From an uncultured Saccharospirillaceae bacterium (GTDB lineage: Bacteria > Pseudomonadota > Gammaproteobacteria > Pseudomonadales > Oceanobacteraceae): a stretch of 64,000 nt of DNA. The translations under genes and the position numbers were made by a program. This document shows, in pieces, positions 27,039 to 36,058 of this stretch. Location: positions 1 through 64,000 of the forward strand of contig CANNFT010000005.1 of NCBI GenBank assembly GCA_947503895.1, read 5' to 3'. The first letter of the stretch is position 1. Each line of letters begins with the position of its first letter. The notes under the pieces were generated by a model that was given only the letters and a program-made list of their open reading frames with translations, was not told the DNA's origin and searched no databases.

Positions 27039-28244
27039 ATGCACTCTTTACTGAAACTCACCGCAATGATTGGTTGTGGCGCTACGCTTATCGCTTGCGG
27101 TGCCAGCGATGATGGCGATACGACAAACCGTATTGAATTACCGGACACATCAAAAGTGGAGTACCACTCCATCACCACGAATTTACAAGGTACACTTTTC
27201 GATGCAGTAACCGGTAATGAAATCACAGGCGCTTCAATTGTATTAACCCAGGGCAATGATTATCGAGCTGCAAGTCAATCTGGCGCAGACTTTTATTTTA
27301 GCGATATCCCTACGTCGGTTGATGGCAATTCACAATTTCGTTTAGCCGCTTCTGCTGAAGGCTACCAAAAATTTGTGAGCGTTCAGAACTTTAATATTCA
27401 TTCTGAAACGGCGACAGAATTGCAAGATTCTGAAGTGAATAAGGTTGGTAACATTTATTTGTTTCCAATTGGTATGGCGACGCCTGATCTAAACATCACC
27501 GTTTCTTACAATGGCGAAGCCATTGAAAATGCCGCCGTTCAGTTAAATCCAGTGATCCAAGAAACCGATACAGTGAGTGATGCAAGCTATCGATTACTGC
27601 CGACGAAAGGGTTTTTAGGATCGGTGACGGCGATGACGGATGCAGATGGTAAAGTCCAATTTAATGGTGAAACATTAGTGTTAGGTGGACGCTATAACAT
27701 CCAAGTGTTGACCACCGAACACGAAGGTTACGACTTAATTCAGTCATCGAATAATTCTGTGATCGTGGGTACGTCAGGCAGCGCTTACCAAGCGGTTACT
27801 ATGTCTCATTTGGTAAATAACACCGACAACAGCTTATACATCATGGAAGCGTCTAACGCAGATTTCCATGATGTGAAGACTACCGGCGTATTGACTGTCA
27901 CGTTGAACCGAGCGGTTCAAATAGTCGGTGAAAACCGTGCATTTGCGACGTTAACCAACGCGAACCAAGCTAAGCTGATGAGCGATGCTCAGGGCAGTCA
28001 GGTAACCGCGTCTGTATCGGCCGATGGCCATACCATTACGCTGACGCCCAATTTTGAAACCATGCCTACACACTTTAACGGCACGAATAATGCCGATGCT
28101 GACAATGGCCTTGAAGCGAGTTTCTCAGGTGTTTACGTGCGCATGACAAATGATAGCGACGATGAACTGTACGACTTGTTTGAATTGATGAGTGCGACTG
28201 GTGCTGCTATTTCAAATGAAGTGCTGGTTACTCCTGCATTTTAA
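27039..28244 (+). CDS. Exported lipoprotein with carboxypeptidase-regulatory-like repeats
   Basis: 401 residues. The N-terminus has a hydrophobic core ending in the lipobox TLIAC, so Cys20 should be lipidated. Around residues 47-100 (LQGTLFDAVTGNEITGASIV) and 145-215 (ITVSYNGEAIENAAVQL; TDADGKVQFNG) there are beta-sandwich modules of the carboxypeptidase-regulatory/CNA-B-like type, and the C-terminal third looks like another Ig-like domain. This suggests a cell-surface or periplasmic structural or binding protein. AAGGA lies nine bases before the ATG. Three stem-loops follow the gene. Confidence 0.75.
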   Translation: MHSLLKLTAMIGCGATLIACGASDDGDTTNRIELPDTSKVEYHSITTNLQGTLFDAVTGNEITGASIVLTQGNDYRAASQSGADFYFSDIPTSVDGNSQFRLAASAEGYQKFVSVQNFNIHSETATELQDSEVNKVGNIYLFPIGMATPDLNITVSYNGEAIENAAVQLNPVIQETDTVSDASYRLLPTKGFLGSVTAMTDADGKVQFNGETLVLGGRYNIQVLTTEHEGYDLIQSSNNSVIVGTSGSAYQAVTMSHLVNNTDNSLYIMEASNADFHDVKTTGVLTVTLNRAVQIVGENRAFATLTNANQAKLMSDAQGSQVTASVSADGHTITLTPNFETMPTHFNGTNNADADNGLEASFSGVYVRMTNDSDDELYDLFELMSATGAAISNEVLVTPAF

Positions 28245-28278
28245 TGCCGTGGTAACAACGTTTAATCATCAAGACTCG

Positions 28279-28297
28279 GCTCCGTAAAATACGGAGC
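28279..28297 (+). terminator. Stem-loop 1 after the lipoprotein gene
   Basis: GCTCCGTA and TACGGAGC form a perfect eight-pair stem with an AAA loop, 34 bases past the stop. Followed by ACATTCCTTTG. Confidence 0.6.
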
Positions 28298-28307
28298 ACA
28301 TTCCTTT

Positions 28308-28332
28308 GACTGATAGTTGTGCCCTATCAGTC
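28308..28332 (+). other. Stem-loop 2
   Basis: GACTGATAG and CTATCAGTC form a perfect nine-pair stem with a seven-base loop, ten bases after stem-loop 1. No T-run follows. Confidence 0.55.
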
Positions 28333-28339
28333 AGTTGGC

Positions 28340-28371
28340 GATAGCAATTATGATGATCTGTAATTGCTATC
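28340..28371 (+). terminator. Stem-loop 3, terminator-like
   Basis: GATAGCAATTA and TAATTGCTATC form a perfect 11-pair stem with a ten-base loop. CCTTCATTTTTG follows, so this one could be the real intrinsic terminator of the lipoprotein gene. Confidence 0.65.
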
Positions 28372-28524
28372 CCTTCATTTTTGTATCCTCTCATTACCCT
28401 TCAGCTTTCTGCTCAATCCATCGCGCAACGTCTGCGGGCTGAATAATGTTTGCCCCATGGATGCGGACACAACCTCTCGATGCTAAATGAGAGTGACATT
28501 CTATAAGCGATAACTAATAAAAGG

Positions 28525-28611
28525 TGCGCTAAAGAGATTCTTGGTTATTCCCGTGACCAATCTTAAGTTCACGGAATCCAAATCACATATCGGCCATTGA
28601 ACTTTAGCGCA
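28525..28611. repeat. Nested inverted-repeat element before the copper block
   Basis: TGCGCTAAAG (28525-28534) is repeated inverted as CTTTAGCGCA (28602-28611). Inside lie further arms: TTGGT/ACCAA near 28541-28560, and ATTCC-GTGA against TTCACGGAAT around 28547-28577. The whole could fold as one long structured hairpin or be a small mobile-type element. It ends about 30 bases before the next gene. Rest of 28372-28642: nothing else recognised. Confidence 0.5.
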
Positions 28612-28642
28612 GCTGGCGTATCCTACAGCAAAGCCAATTACG

Positions 28643-29014
28643 TTGGTTAAACGACTCGGTAAAGTGTTAATTGTGATTCATCTGGGCCAAATACTGTCAC
28701 GCGTTATATTGATACTGGCGATTGCTTTGCAACCGCTGGCCGTCATGAGTGCGCCGTGCCCAGCGATGAATGCTGATTCAGATATCATGCATGGATCGGC
28801 CATGCCGATGAACGCCGAGATGGCAAACATGATGATGGACTGCTGCGGTGAAGAAAGTTCCTGCAGTATGGATGCCTGTGCATCCCCCGCTATTCTTATC
28901 TCTCTTACACTAAGTAGTGTTTCCGCTACAGACGGCATTAAGCTCGCCAAGCTGCCTGATGCCAAACCATTCCAACGACAATCCTCCCTCTATCGACCCC
29001 CGATACTGGCTTAA
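28643..29014 (+). CDS. Small exported Met/Cys/His-rich protein, probably metal-binding
   Basis: Up to 123 residues from a TTG at 28643; GTG codons further in (for example 28664) are alternatives and the start is uncertain. A hydrophobic segment ends near VMSAPCPAM, a likely signal peptide. The exposed part is very rich in Met, Cys and His: PCPAMNADSDIMHG, AMPMNAEMANMMMDCCGEE, CSMDAC. Such composition is typical of periplasmic copper- or silver-binding peptides, and it stands immediately before DUF411 and cus genes. No named family can be claimed, though it resembles small DUF2946-like proteins. Confidence 0.6.
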   Translation: MVKRLGKVLIVIHLGQILSRVILILAIALQPLAVMSAPCPAMNADSDIMHGSAMPMNAEMANMMMDCCGEESSCSMDACASPAILISLTLSSVSATDGIKLAKLPDAKPFQRQSSLYRPPILA

Positions 29015-29038
29015 GGTAACCCTAAAGAGCGTTAATTG

Positions 29039-29078
29039 GCCTCTGTAATGTGTCTTCAGTGATGACTGAAGCAGAGCC
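29039..29078 (+). other. Stem-loop between the metal-binding peptide and DUF411 genes
   Basis: CTTCAGT/ACTGAAG pair around GATG, flanked by GGC-CTCTG and CAGAG-CC, giving a long interrupted hairpin 25-64 bases after the preceding stop. It could attenuate or terminate transcription into the copper efflux genes. No T-run. Confidence 0.4.
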
Positions 29079-29245
29079 ATTCATTGAGCGCTTCCACGTT
29101 ACCCAACTTCCGGTTTCAGGCTCATCCACTTTTGGATGACCGCTTATTCATTTTTACAAAATAATCGAAGCTTGTGCGGCGTTTTATTCCTATACGCATT
29201 GCCACTTCGTTGGATAATCGATCGATATTGATAGAGGAAAGGTTT

Positions 29246-29839
29246 ATGCGTCAGCACCTTTTTCTGAACCCTTTTATTTGGCTCTCCACATTGCGGGCAC
29301 GTCTGTGCCTCATGGTGACCATGGTGGTATTAGCAGGTTGTGTGGATAACTCAGATAGTCCCTCCGTTGATCTTGAGCATCCTGCGGCCGCGACTCATGA
29401 ACCGGCCCCTGATGGCGCTTTGAGCCAACACCATGATGCGCACTCCGCCTTAACGGTTTATAAGAGCCCAACCTGCGGTTGCTGCGGGAAATGGGTAGAC
29501 CATATGAGTGCGAATGGATTTAACAGCGCCATTGAACACCCTTCTGATTTGTCGGCTATTAAAGACCAGTGGTCATTGCCGAAAGATATGCGCTCCTGTC
29601 ATACAGCCGTCAGTGCAAATGGCTATGTGTTCGAAGGGCATATCCCAGCTAAATTTGTGCAACAGTTTTTGGAAGCCCCGCCAGAAAATGCCAAAGGTTT
29701 GATCGTGCCTTCTATGCCGGTGGGTAGCCCAGGGATGGAAGTCGGCGACAAATTTATGCCCTATACGGTTTTTCTTTTGTTGGCTGATGGTTCCACGACG
29801 GTGTTCGCTCGCGTCAATTCGGTAGAGGATGGTCAGTGA
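29246..29839 (+). CDS. DUF411 metal-binding lipoprotein
   Basis: 197 residues from the ATG at 29246, which has AGAGGAAAGG directly upstream; longer frames exist but lack this site. After a hydrophobic segment comes the lipobox VLAGC. The DUF411 domain covers about residues 65-195: VYKSPTCGCCGKWVDHMSANG with its CGCC motif, MRSCHTAV, FEGHIPAKFVQQFL, and GLIVPSMPVGSPGME. DUF411 proteins accompany copper and silver efflux genes and are thought to bind metal. The stop overlaps the start of the next gene (TGATG), so it is translationally coupled to cusB. Confidence 0.9.
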   Translation: MRQHLFLNPFIWLSTLRARLCLMVTMVVLAGCVDNSDSPSVDLEHPAAATHEPAPDGALSQHHDAHSALTVYKSPTCGCCGKWVDHMSANGFNSAIEHPSDLSAIKDQWSLPKDMRSCHTAVSANGYVFEGHIPAKFVQQFLEAPPENAKGLIVPSMPVGSPGMEVGDKFMPYTVFLLLADGSTTVFARVNSVEDGQ

Positions 29840-31341
29840 TGAATCGCAGCACTGTAATGACGCTATTGCTCGGTTTATGTGTTGGATTCATATTGAGTGG
29901 CATCCTCATGATGTCGTTTTATGAATCGGGCCTTATTCACGAGGAAAGCCTTGCCGGTACGACGGAAAATAACGAGAAAAAGCCTTTGTACTGGGTTGCA
30001 CCCATGGACCCCAATTATCGACGCGATGAACCTGGCTTGTCGCCGATGGGGATGGAGTTAATTCCGTTTTACGAAGAAGAAAGTGACGGCGGTGAAGGTC
30101 CCGGTACTGTGCGCATTTCTCCCGACGTGGTGAATAACTTAGGCGTGCGCACGGGCAAGGTCGAAAGCACATCCTTCAATTCACAAATACGCACCGTAGG
30201 GTACGTGCAATACGATGAAGATCGTTTAGTTCATATTCATCCGCGAGTGGAAGGGTGGGTCGAAAAACTGTTTATCAAGGCAGCGGGAGATCCCGTTAAA
30301 AAAGGGCAAAAACTGTACGAGTTGTATTCGCCAGAGTTAGTCAATGCGCAGGCAGACTTTCTACAGGCGCTGCGTCAAGACAGCAAAGGACTACAACGTG
30401 CTGCGGAAGAGCGGTTGAAGTCATTACACTTGCCCCATGACTTTATTGCTAAGCTCAAACGCGATCGTCGAGTGAAGCAGACGGTATTGTTTCGTGCTCC
30501 GCAATCGGGTGTTGTGGATAATTTGAATATCAGACAAGGTTTTTTTGTCGTGCCGGGTACAACCATTATGTCCATTGGCGCACTGGACGACGTATGGGTG
30601 GAAGCCGAAGTTTTTGAACGACAAGCATTCCTATTAAAAGAAAATGCTAATGTTTCGATGACGCTTGATTATTTACCGGGACGTGAATGGCTTGGCACGG
30701 TTGATTATATCTATCCCTCATTAAATGCAGAAAAGCGAACGCTGACGGTGCGCTTGCGGTTTGAAAATCAGGATAGAGCGTTAAAGCCGAATATGTTTGC
30801 AAATATTCGCATCGAAAATATTGATACAGAACCTTCTTTACAAGTGCCAAAAGAGGCGGTGATTCGCACGGGCTCCCAAAACCGAGTTGTGTTGGCCATC
30901 GGCGAAGGCAAATTTAAATCTCTAGAAGTTGAGATTGGTCGTGTGAGCGACCATAGCATCGAAATTCTATCGGGTCTGAATGAAGGCGACAGTGTTGTCA
31001 CATCGGCTCAATTTTTATTGGATTCGGAGTCCAGTAAAACGTCTGATTTTGTACGCTTACATCACGGTGAAGACATGAAGCATGACGAGCCAGTGTGGGT
31101 AAAAGCGACTATCCAGTCCATTATGCGTGATGACTATTGGGTCGATGTGACTCATGATCCTATCCCTGCTTGGAGCTGGCCAGAGATGACAATGGGATTT
31201 TCCATTTCTAAAAACATTGATGTATCGCAATTACGCGAACAACAAACGCTCATGATAGAAATCGAAAAGCTGCCGGATCATGAATTTAATATTCGCAATA
31301 TTGAGTTGCTGGATGCCATGACAAAAGGCGGTGCTCAATGA
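29839..31341 (+). CDS. cusB: CusB-type efflux adaptor fused to a CusF-like domain
   Basis: 500 residues. One N-terminal membrane segment (about 8-28), then a heavy-metal-binding stretch (YWVAPMDPNYRRDEPGLSPM), barrel-sandwich and beta-barrel domains of an RND membrane-fusion protein (GYVQYDEDRLVHIHPRVEGW, GFFVVPGTTIMSIGALDDVW). The last 85 residues form a CusF-like domain: KATIQSIMRDDYWVDVTHDP, then WSWPEMTMGF, carrying the Trp and two Met that bind Cu(I)/Ag(I) in CusF. In E. coli CusF is a separate periplasmic chaperone; here it is tethered to the adaptor. The end overlaps cusA by four bases. Confidence 0.92.
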   Translation: MNRSTVMTLLLGLCVGFILSGILMMSFYESGLIHEESLAGTTENNEKKPLYWVAPMDPNYRRDEPGLSPMGMELIPFYEEESDGGEGPGTVRISPDVVNNLGVRTGKVESTSFNSQIRTVGYVQYDEDRLVHIHPRVEGWVEKLFIKAAGDPVKKGQKLYELYSPELVNAQADFLQALRQDSKGLQRAAEERLKSLHLPHDFIAKLKRDRRVKQTVLFRAPQSGVVDNLNIRQGFFVVPGTTIMSIGALDDVWVEAEVFERQAFLLKENANVSMTLDYLPGREWLGTVDYIYPSLNAEKRTLTVRLRFENQDRALKPNMFANIRIENIDTEPSLQVPKEAVIRTGSQNRVVLAIGEGKFKSLEVEIGRVSDHSIEILSGLNEGDSVVTSAQFLLDSESSKTSDFVRLHHGEDMKHDEPVWVKATIQSIMRDDYWVDVTHDPIPAWSWPEMTMGFSISKNIDVSQLREQQTLMIEIEKLPDHEFNIRNIELLDAMTKGGAQ

Positions 31342-34300
31342 TTGAAAAGATCATTTATTGGTCGGTGAACAATCGCTTTTTTGTTCTATTGGCGACGCTG
31401 CTGCTCATTGGCGGTGGTTTATATTCTTTGAAAAACACACCGGTCGATGCCATCCCTGACCTGTCGGATGTGCAGGTGATTGTAAAAACGCAATTTCCCG
31501 GACAAGCGCCGCAGGTGGTCGAGGACCAAGTGACCTACCCACTGACCACGGCCATGCTTTCTGTGCCAGGTGCGGTGACCGTTCGAGGGTTTTCGTTTTT
31601 CGGTGATTCTTACGTTTATATCATTTTCGATGAGAAAACGGATTTATATTGGGCGCGCAGCCGGGTGCTTGAGTACCTGAGTCAGGTCGCACCGTCGTTA
31701 CCCAGTAGCGCGACTCCGCAGTTAGGCCCAGATGCAACAGGTGTGGGCTGGGTATATCAGTATGCCTTGGTTGATCGAACCGGGCAGCACGATCTGAGTC
31801 AACTGCGTTCATTGCAGGACTGGTTTTTAAAATACGAATTGCAAACCGTTCATGGTGTATCAGAAGTGGCTACCATGGGGGGAATGGTCAAGCAATATCA
31901 GGTCATGATTGACCCCGATAAGTTACGTGCCTTCAATATTCCGCTTTCCTTAATTCGAAATGCTATTCAGCAAGCCAATCAAGAAGTCGGCGCTTCAGTG
32001 ATTGAACTGGCCGAAGCGGAGTACATGGTCAGCACCACAGGTTATTTAAAAAATATTGAGGATCTTAAAATGGTGCCATTAGGCACCAATCGCAATGGAA
32101 CACCGTTGTTGCTTCAGGATGTGGCGGATATTCAAACGGGCCCGCAAATGCGCCGTGGTATCGTCGAATTGAATGGCGAAGGTGAAGTCGTGGGCGGCAC
32201 CATTGTGATGCGCTTCGGTGAAAATGCACAAAAAACCATTGAAGGCGTAAAAGAAAAATTAGCGCAATTGGAAAAAGGCTTACCCGACGGTGTCGAAATT
32301 GTCACCGTATACGATCGATCAGGATTGATAGAACGCGCAGTCGAAAATCTGTGGTTTAAATTATTAGAAGAATTTGTCGTAGTGGCTTTGGTATGCATTG
32401 TTTTTTTATTCCATGTTCGCTCGTCGTTGGTCGCCATGATCAGTTTGCCCGTGGGTATTCTCACCGCATTTATCGTCATGCACTGGCAAGGAATCAATGC
32501 CAATATTATGAGCTTGGGAGGCATTGCTATCGCGATTGGAGCGATGATTGATGGTGCGATAGTGATGATTGAAAACATGCATAAACATATGGAACGAACA
32601 CCGATAACCGAAGAAAACCGATGGAAAGTCGTAGCGGAATCGGCTTCGGAAGTGGGGCCGGCATTATTTTTCAGTTTATTGATTATCACCGTCAGTTTTG
32701 TCCCGGTGTTCACACTAGAAGCACAAGAAGGTCGAATGTTCTCTCCGCTGGCATTCACCAAAACGTATGCAATGGCGGCTTCCGCTGCTTTGGCCATAAC
32801 GTTGGTGCCGGTGTTAATGGGTTATTTTGTTCGCGGGAAAATATTACCTGAGCATAAGAATCCCGTGAATCGAATGTTGACGTCAGTTTACATACCCATT
32901 CTCAAAAAAATTCTACAGTTTCCAAAAATCACACTGGTGTTGTCGGTCTTATTGTTGGGAACAGCGTGGATACCGTTGAAGCACATCGGCAGTGAATTTA
33001 TGCCTCCGCTGGATGAAGGTGATCTGATGTATATGCCCACCACTTACCCGGGTATTTCGATCGGTAAAGCCCGAGAAATTTTACAGCAGACGGACAAGCT
33101 CATTAGCACTCTGCCGGAAGTGAAAACGGTATTCGGAAAGATCGGTCGTGCTGAGACCGCCACTGACCCTGCACCGCTGACCATGATAGAAACCTTAATT
33201 CAGTTTAAGCCGCAGTCGGAATGGCGAGACGGCATGACCATTGAAAAACTGAAGCAAGAGTTAGACAGCCTAGTCAAACTACCCGGTGTTACCAATGCTT
33301 GGGTGATGCCAATTAAAACACGTATTGATATGCTGGCCACGGGCATCAAAACGCCGGTGGGTATAAAAGTCGCAGGACCAGAACTGGAAACCATTCAAGA
33401 CATTGGTCAGCGCTTAGAAAAAATTCTGGCGAATGTGCCAGGTACGGCGTCAGTTTATTCAGAACGGGTCGCGGGCGGTCGCTATATTAAAGTGGACATA
33501 CAGCGAGAAAAAGCGGCCCGCTATGGATTAAACATTGCAGACGTGCAAACCGTCGTGATGTCTGCCATCGGTGGCATGAACGTGACCCAAACGGTTGAAA
33601 GATTGGAACGCTATCCTGTGAACGTGCGATACCCGCAATCTTATCGAGATTCGCCTGAGCAGTTGGCATTGCTCCCGGTAATAACACCAAGCGGACAACG
33701 AATAGGATTAGGTGATGTTGCCGACATTCGCATTGAAGACGGTCCCCCGGGCATAAAAAGTGAAAATGCCCGCTTAAACGGATGGACGTTTGTGGATATT
33801 GACGATATGGATATTGGGCGCTATGTAGAGTCTGCACAAAAAGCCGTTGAAGCAGAATTGAGTTTACCTGCGGGTTATTCGATTAATTGGTCAGGGCAAT
33901 ATGAATACATGCTGCGTGCAAAGGAAAAGTTAATGTACGTTGTGCCGTTAACGTTAGCGATTATTGCCATTCTATTGTTTATGAATTTCCGACGTGGGTC
34001 TGAAGTGCTGATACTCATGTCAACACTGCCATTTGCCTTGATCGGGAGCATTTGGTTGATGTACTGGTTAAACTTTAATTTTTCCATTGCGGTTGGCGTG
34101 GGGTTTATTGCACTGGCCGGAGTGGCAATAGAAATCAGTGTCATCATGCTGGTTTACTTAAACCAAGCTTATAAGCAGGCCACCGAGAATCAGGAGCATG
34201 CACTCTCCGAAGCATCGCTTCGGCAAGCCATCATAAATGGAGCAGGCTTAAGAGTTCGTCCTGTGATGATGACAGCTGCTGCGGTCACTGTGGGCTTGTT

Positions 34301-34454
34301 ACCCATATTAATGGGCACAGGAACGGGTTCCGAAGTAATGAGTCGGATTGCTGCACCTATGGTGGGGGGAATGGTCAGTTCGGTTTTGTTAACCTTGCTG
34401 GTGTTACCGGCCATTTTTTTACTGTGGAAGCGCAGTCTCAATAAAATTGAATAA
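31338..34454 (+). CDS. cusA: CusA-type heavy-metal RND efflux pump
   Basis: 1038 residues (E. coli CusA 1047). Inner-membrane trimeric proton-driven pump exporting Cu(I)/Ag(I). Twelve hydrophobic helices in the RND layout: one near residue 15, groups around 340-545 and 865-1035. TM4 carries the proton-relay Asp in IAIGAMIDGAIVMIEN. Met residues in PAPLTMIET, RIDMLATG and AIGGMNVTQ fall in the stretches that hold the three metal-binding Met of CusA (by memory of the family, not by alignment). DAIPDLSDVQV and GSEFMPPLDEGDLMYMP are heavy-metal RND hallmarks. A terminator follows; no outer-membrane factor (CusC) gene is nearby. Confidence 0.96.
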   Translation: MIEKIIYWSVNNRFFVLLATLLLIGGGLYSLKNTPVDAIPDLSDVQVIVKTQFPGQAPQVVEDQVTYPLTTAMLSVPGAVTVRGFSFFGDSYVYIIFDEKTDLYWARSRVLEYLSQVAPSLPSSATPQLGPDATGVGWVYQYALVDRTGQHDLSQLRSLQDWFLKYELQTVHGVSEVATMGGMVKQYQVMIDPDKLRAFNIPLSLIRNAIQQANQEVGASVIELAEAEYMVSTTGYLKNIEDLKMVPLGTNRNGTPLLLQDVADIQTGPQMRRGIVELNGEGEVVGGTIVMRFGENAQKTIEGVKEKLAQLEKGLPDGVEIVTVYDRSGLIERAVENLWFKLLEEFVVVALVCIVFLFHVRSSLVAMISLPVGILTAFIVMHWQGINANIMSLGGIAIAIGAMIDGAIVMIENMHKHMERTPITEENRWKVVAESASEVGPALFFSLLIITVSFVPVFTLEAQEGRMFSPLAFTKTYAMAASAALAITLVPVLMGYFVRGKILPEHKNPVNRMLTSVYIPILKKILQFPKITLVLSVLLLGTAWIPLKHIGSEFMPPLDEGDLMYMPTTYPGISIGKAREILQQTDKLISTLPEVKTVFGKIGRAETATDPAPLTMIETLIQFKPQSEWRDGMTIEKLKQELDSLVKLPGVTNAWVMPIKTRIDMLATGIKTPVGIKVAGPELETIQDIGQRLEKILANVPGTASVYSERVAGGRYIKVDIQREKAARYGLNIADVQTVVMSAIGGMNVTQTVERLERYPVNVRYPQSYRDSPEQLALLPVITPSGQRIGLGDVADIRIEDGPPGIKSENARLNGWTFVDIDDMDIGRYVESAQKAVEAELSLPAGYSINWSGQYEYMLRAKEKLMYVVPLTLAIIAILLFMNFRRGSEVLILMSTLPFALIGSIWLMYWLNFNFSIAVGVGFIALAGVAIEISVIMLVYLNQAYKQATENQEHALSEASLRQAIINGAGLRVRPVMMTAAAVTVGLLPILMGTGTGSEVMSRIAAPMVGGMVSSVLLTLLVLPAIFLLWKRSLNKIE

Positions 34455-34512
34455 CGCTTAGTCATTCATGCAAACGGAATCGCGCAGCAATTCTATTTCA
34501 GCTAATTGAGTT

Positions 34513-34541
34513 AAACCCTATTCAATATTGAGATAGGGTTT
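34513..34541 (+). terminator. Terminator after cusA
   Basis: AAACCCTAT and ATAGGGTTT form a perfect nine-pair stem with an 11-base loop, followed by CAATTTTC. Confidence 0.75.
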
Positions 34542-34577
34542 CAATTTTCATCAAGTCATTCAAACATTGAGAGCGAC

Positions 34578-35099
34578 ATGAAAATACGTATCGCAAGCAG
34601 CCAAGACTTTGAAGGTATCTGGGAATTCTTTGAAGGTATTGTAAGAGCAGGTAGTACCTACGCTTATCCTGTTAGCATGACAAAAAGCGAAGCATTTGAT
34701 GTGTGGATGAATCAGCCATTGCACACTTACGTTGCAGAAGAAGACGCTCAAATTTTAGGCACATATTATTTGAAAGCCAATTTTTCAGGGCCAGCAGGGC
34801 ACATTAGTAATGCCGGTTATATGGTATCGCCGTTAGCGCGTGGCCGTGGTGTTGCTAAAGCTATGTGTATTCATTCTCAAGAAATGGCATTAGAGCATGG
34901 GTTTAAAGCCATGCAGTACAACTGTGTTGTTTCAAGTAATACCGTCGCGGTCAATTTATGGCAGGCATTGGGGTTTGAAATTGTGGGTCAATTACCCCGC
35001 GCATTTGATCATCCAGAACAAGGATATGTTGACGTCTATGTGATGTATAAATGGTTGAATGAGCATGACCGAAATCACAGTTCGAGAGCCGTATCATGA
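34578..35099 (+). CDS. GNAT-family N-acetyltransferase
   Basis: 173 residues forming one GNAT domain. The acetyl-CoA pyrophosphate loop is visible as VSPLARGRGVAKAM, followed by the helix HSQEMALEHGF and the C-terminal motif NTVAVNLWQALGFEIVGQLP. The N-terminal IRIASSQDFEGIWEFFEGIV is of the kind seen in YhhY- and phosphinothricin-acetyltransferase-like enzymes. Substrate unknown: an amino acid, small amine or xenobiotic. GAGAG lies five bases before the ATG. It overlaps the cytochrome gene by four bases, an odd functional pairing. Confidence 0.9.
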   Translation: MKIRIASSQDFEGIWEFFEGIVRAGSTYAYPVSMTKSEAFDVWMNQPLHTYVAEEDAQILGTYYLKANFSGPAGHISNAGYMVSPLARGRGVAKAMCIHSQEMALEHGFKAMQYNCVVSSNTVAVNLWQALGFEIVGQLPRAFDHPEQGYVDVYVMYKWLNEHDRNHSSRAVS

Positions 35100-35623
35100 A
35101 AAAAGCGTTTTTAGCGGTAGCCATTATTTTGGGTGCGGGTATGGGCTTTATTTACGCTGGGTTGTATCCGGTTGGTGCAGATAGCCGTCATCATGCGGTC
35201 ACATTTTGGTTGCTAGAAACCATTCGAGAGCGTTCTATAGCCAGAGCCTCGAAAGACATTGCGGTGCCCGACCTAAGTCAACCAGACTTATTATTAATGG
35301 GCGGCCCAGACTATAACGATATGTGTGCTAGCTGCCACCTCGCACCGAGTGTCGGGCAAAGCGATTTAAGCTTGGGTTTATATCCTTCACCACCGAATTT
35401 ATCCACAAAACGATTAATGCAAGAAGCGCCCGCCGATGCGCGCGCGCAGCGATCTTTCTGGATCATAAAACACGGCATCAAAGCATCTGGTATGCCGGCC
35501 TGGGGGCCCACTCACAGTGACGAAAGAATTTGGGCTATGGTCGCCTTTATTCAACATCTACCCGAATTAACGGAAGAGCAATACCAAATATTAACGGCTC
35601 GCGACGGTGATGCTCATCACTAA
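35096..35623 (+). CDS. Single-haem c-type cytochrome
   Basis: 175 residues. An N-terminal hydrophobic segment (about 4-22) directs or anchors it to the periplasmic side of the membrane. The haem-binding motif C77-A-S-C80-H81 and the likely distal Met133 in ASGMPAWGPTH define a class I cytochrome c domain; SFWIIKHGIK is the helix before the Met loop. This type (DUF/cytochrome_CBB3-like) serves as a small electron carrier. Partner unknown. Translated by coupling with the GNAT gene (ATGA overlap) and closed by a terminator. Confidence 0.9.
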   Translation: MKKAFLAVAIILGAGMGFIYAGLYPVGADSRHHAVTFWLLETIRERSIARASKDIAVPDLSQPDLLLMGGPDYNDMCASCHLAPSVGQSDLSLGLYPSPPNLSTKRLMQEAPADARAQRSFWIIKHGIKASGMPAWGPTHSDERIWAMVAFIQHLPELTEEQYQILTARDGDAHH

Positions 35624-35708
35624 TCCACAACAAGCACCTGTGTAAGCGACAAAGCCTGATACGGGCTTACGCATAAACGTTGAAAGCCGACCCATTTTAA
35701 TTGAGGAC

Positions 35709-35733
35709 AGACCCTTTTTTCGAAGGGTCTTTT
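35709..35733 (+). terminator. Rho-independent terminator after the cytochrome gene
   Basis: AGACCCTT and AAGGGTCT form a perfect eight-pair stem with loop TTTTCG, ending in TTTT. It lies about 85 bases after the stop. Confidence 0.85.
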
Positions 35734-36058
35734 AATGTTCAGCATACCCTTTCGAATTCTTTTCTTTGACTCAATTCTCTACTGAAGATTGGCTTGTATT
35801 CAAATATCAATCGCAGTCATCGCAGACTGATTTCATATAACCAAATCCCACAAAGCTGTAGTTGCTCATAACGCAATGAAAAGCGGCGGACGCTTCGACG
35901 ACTAAGGTGGCTGATTATGTCCTGAAAGCCTGCTGCGAGGCATCGTATTTCATTGGCAAACTTAGGCAATTGACACTAGGTTTTATAGAGGCACACGGGT
36001 TATTGCGTTTAGCTTTCCCTGAGTGGGAGTGAGCACACTGAGTAACTGGGCAGAACGG
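35734..36058. other. 325-bp region before the MSHA operon
   Basis: This must contain the operon's promoter. A TTGACA lies at 35970-35975, but no -10 hexamer sits 16-18 bases after it; TATAGA at 35984 is too close. No stem-loop or small gene was recognised. In-frame GTG codons at 36023 and 36029 could extend mshI into it. Confidence 0.35.

Noticed and set aside
32132..32797. 221-codon frame opposite cusA
   Set aside because: Shadow of a highly conserved pump gene; no start signal.
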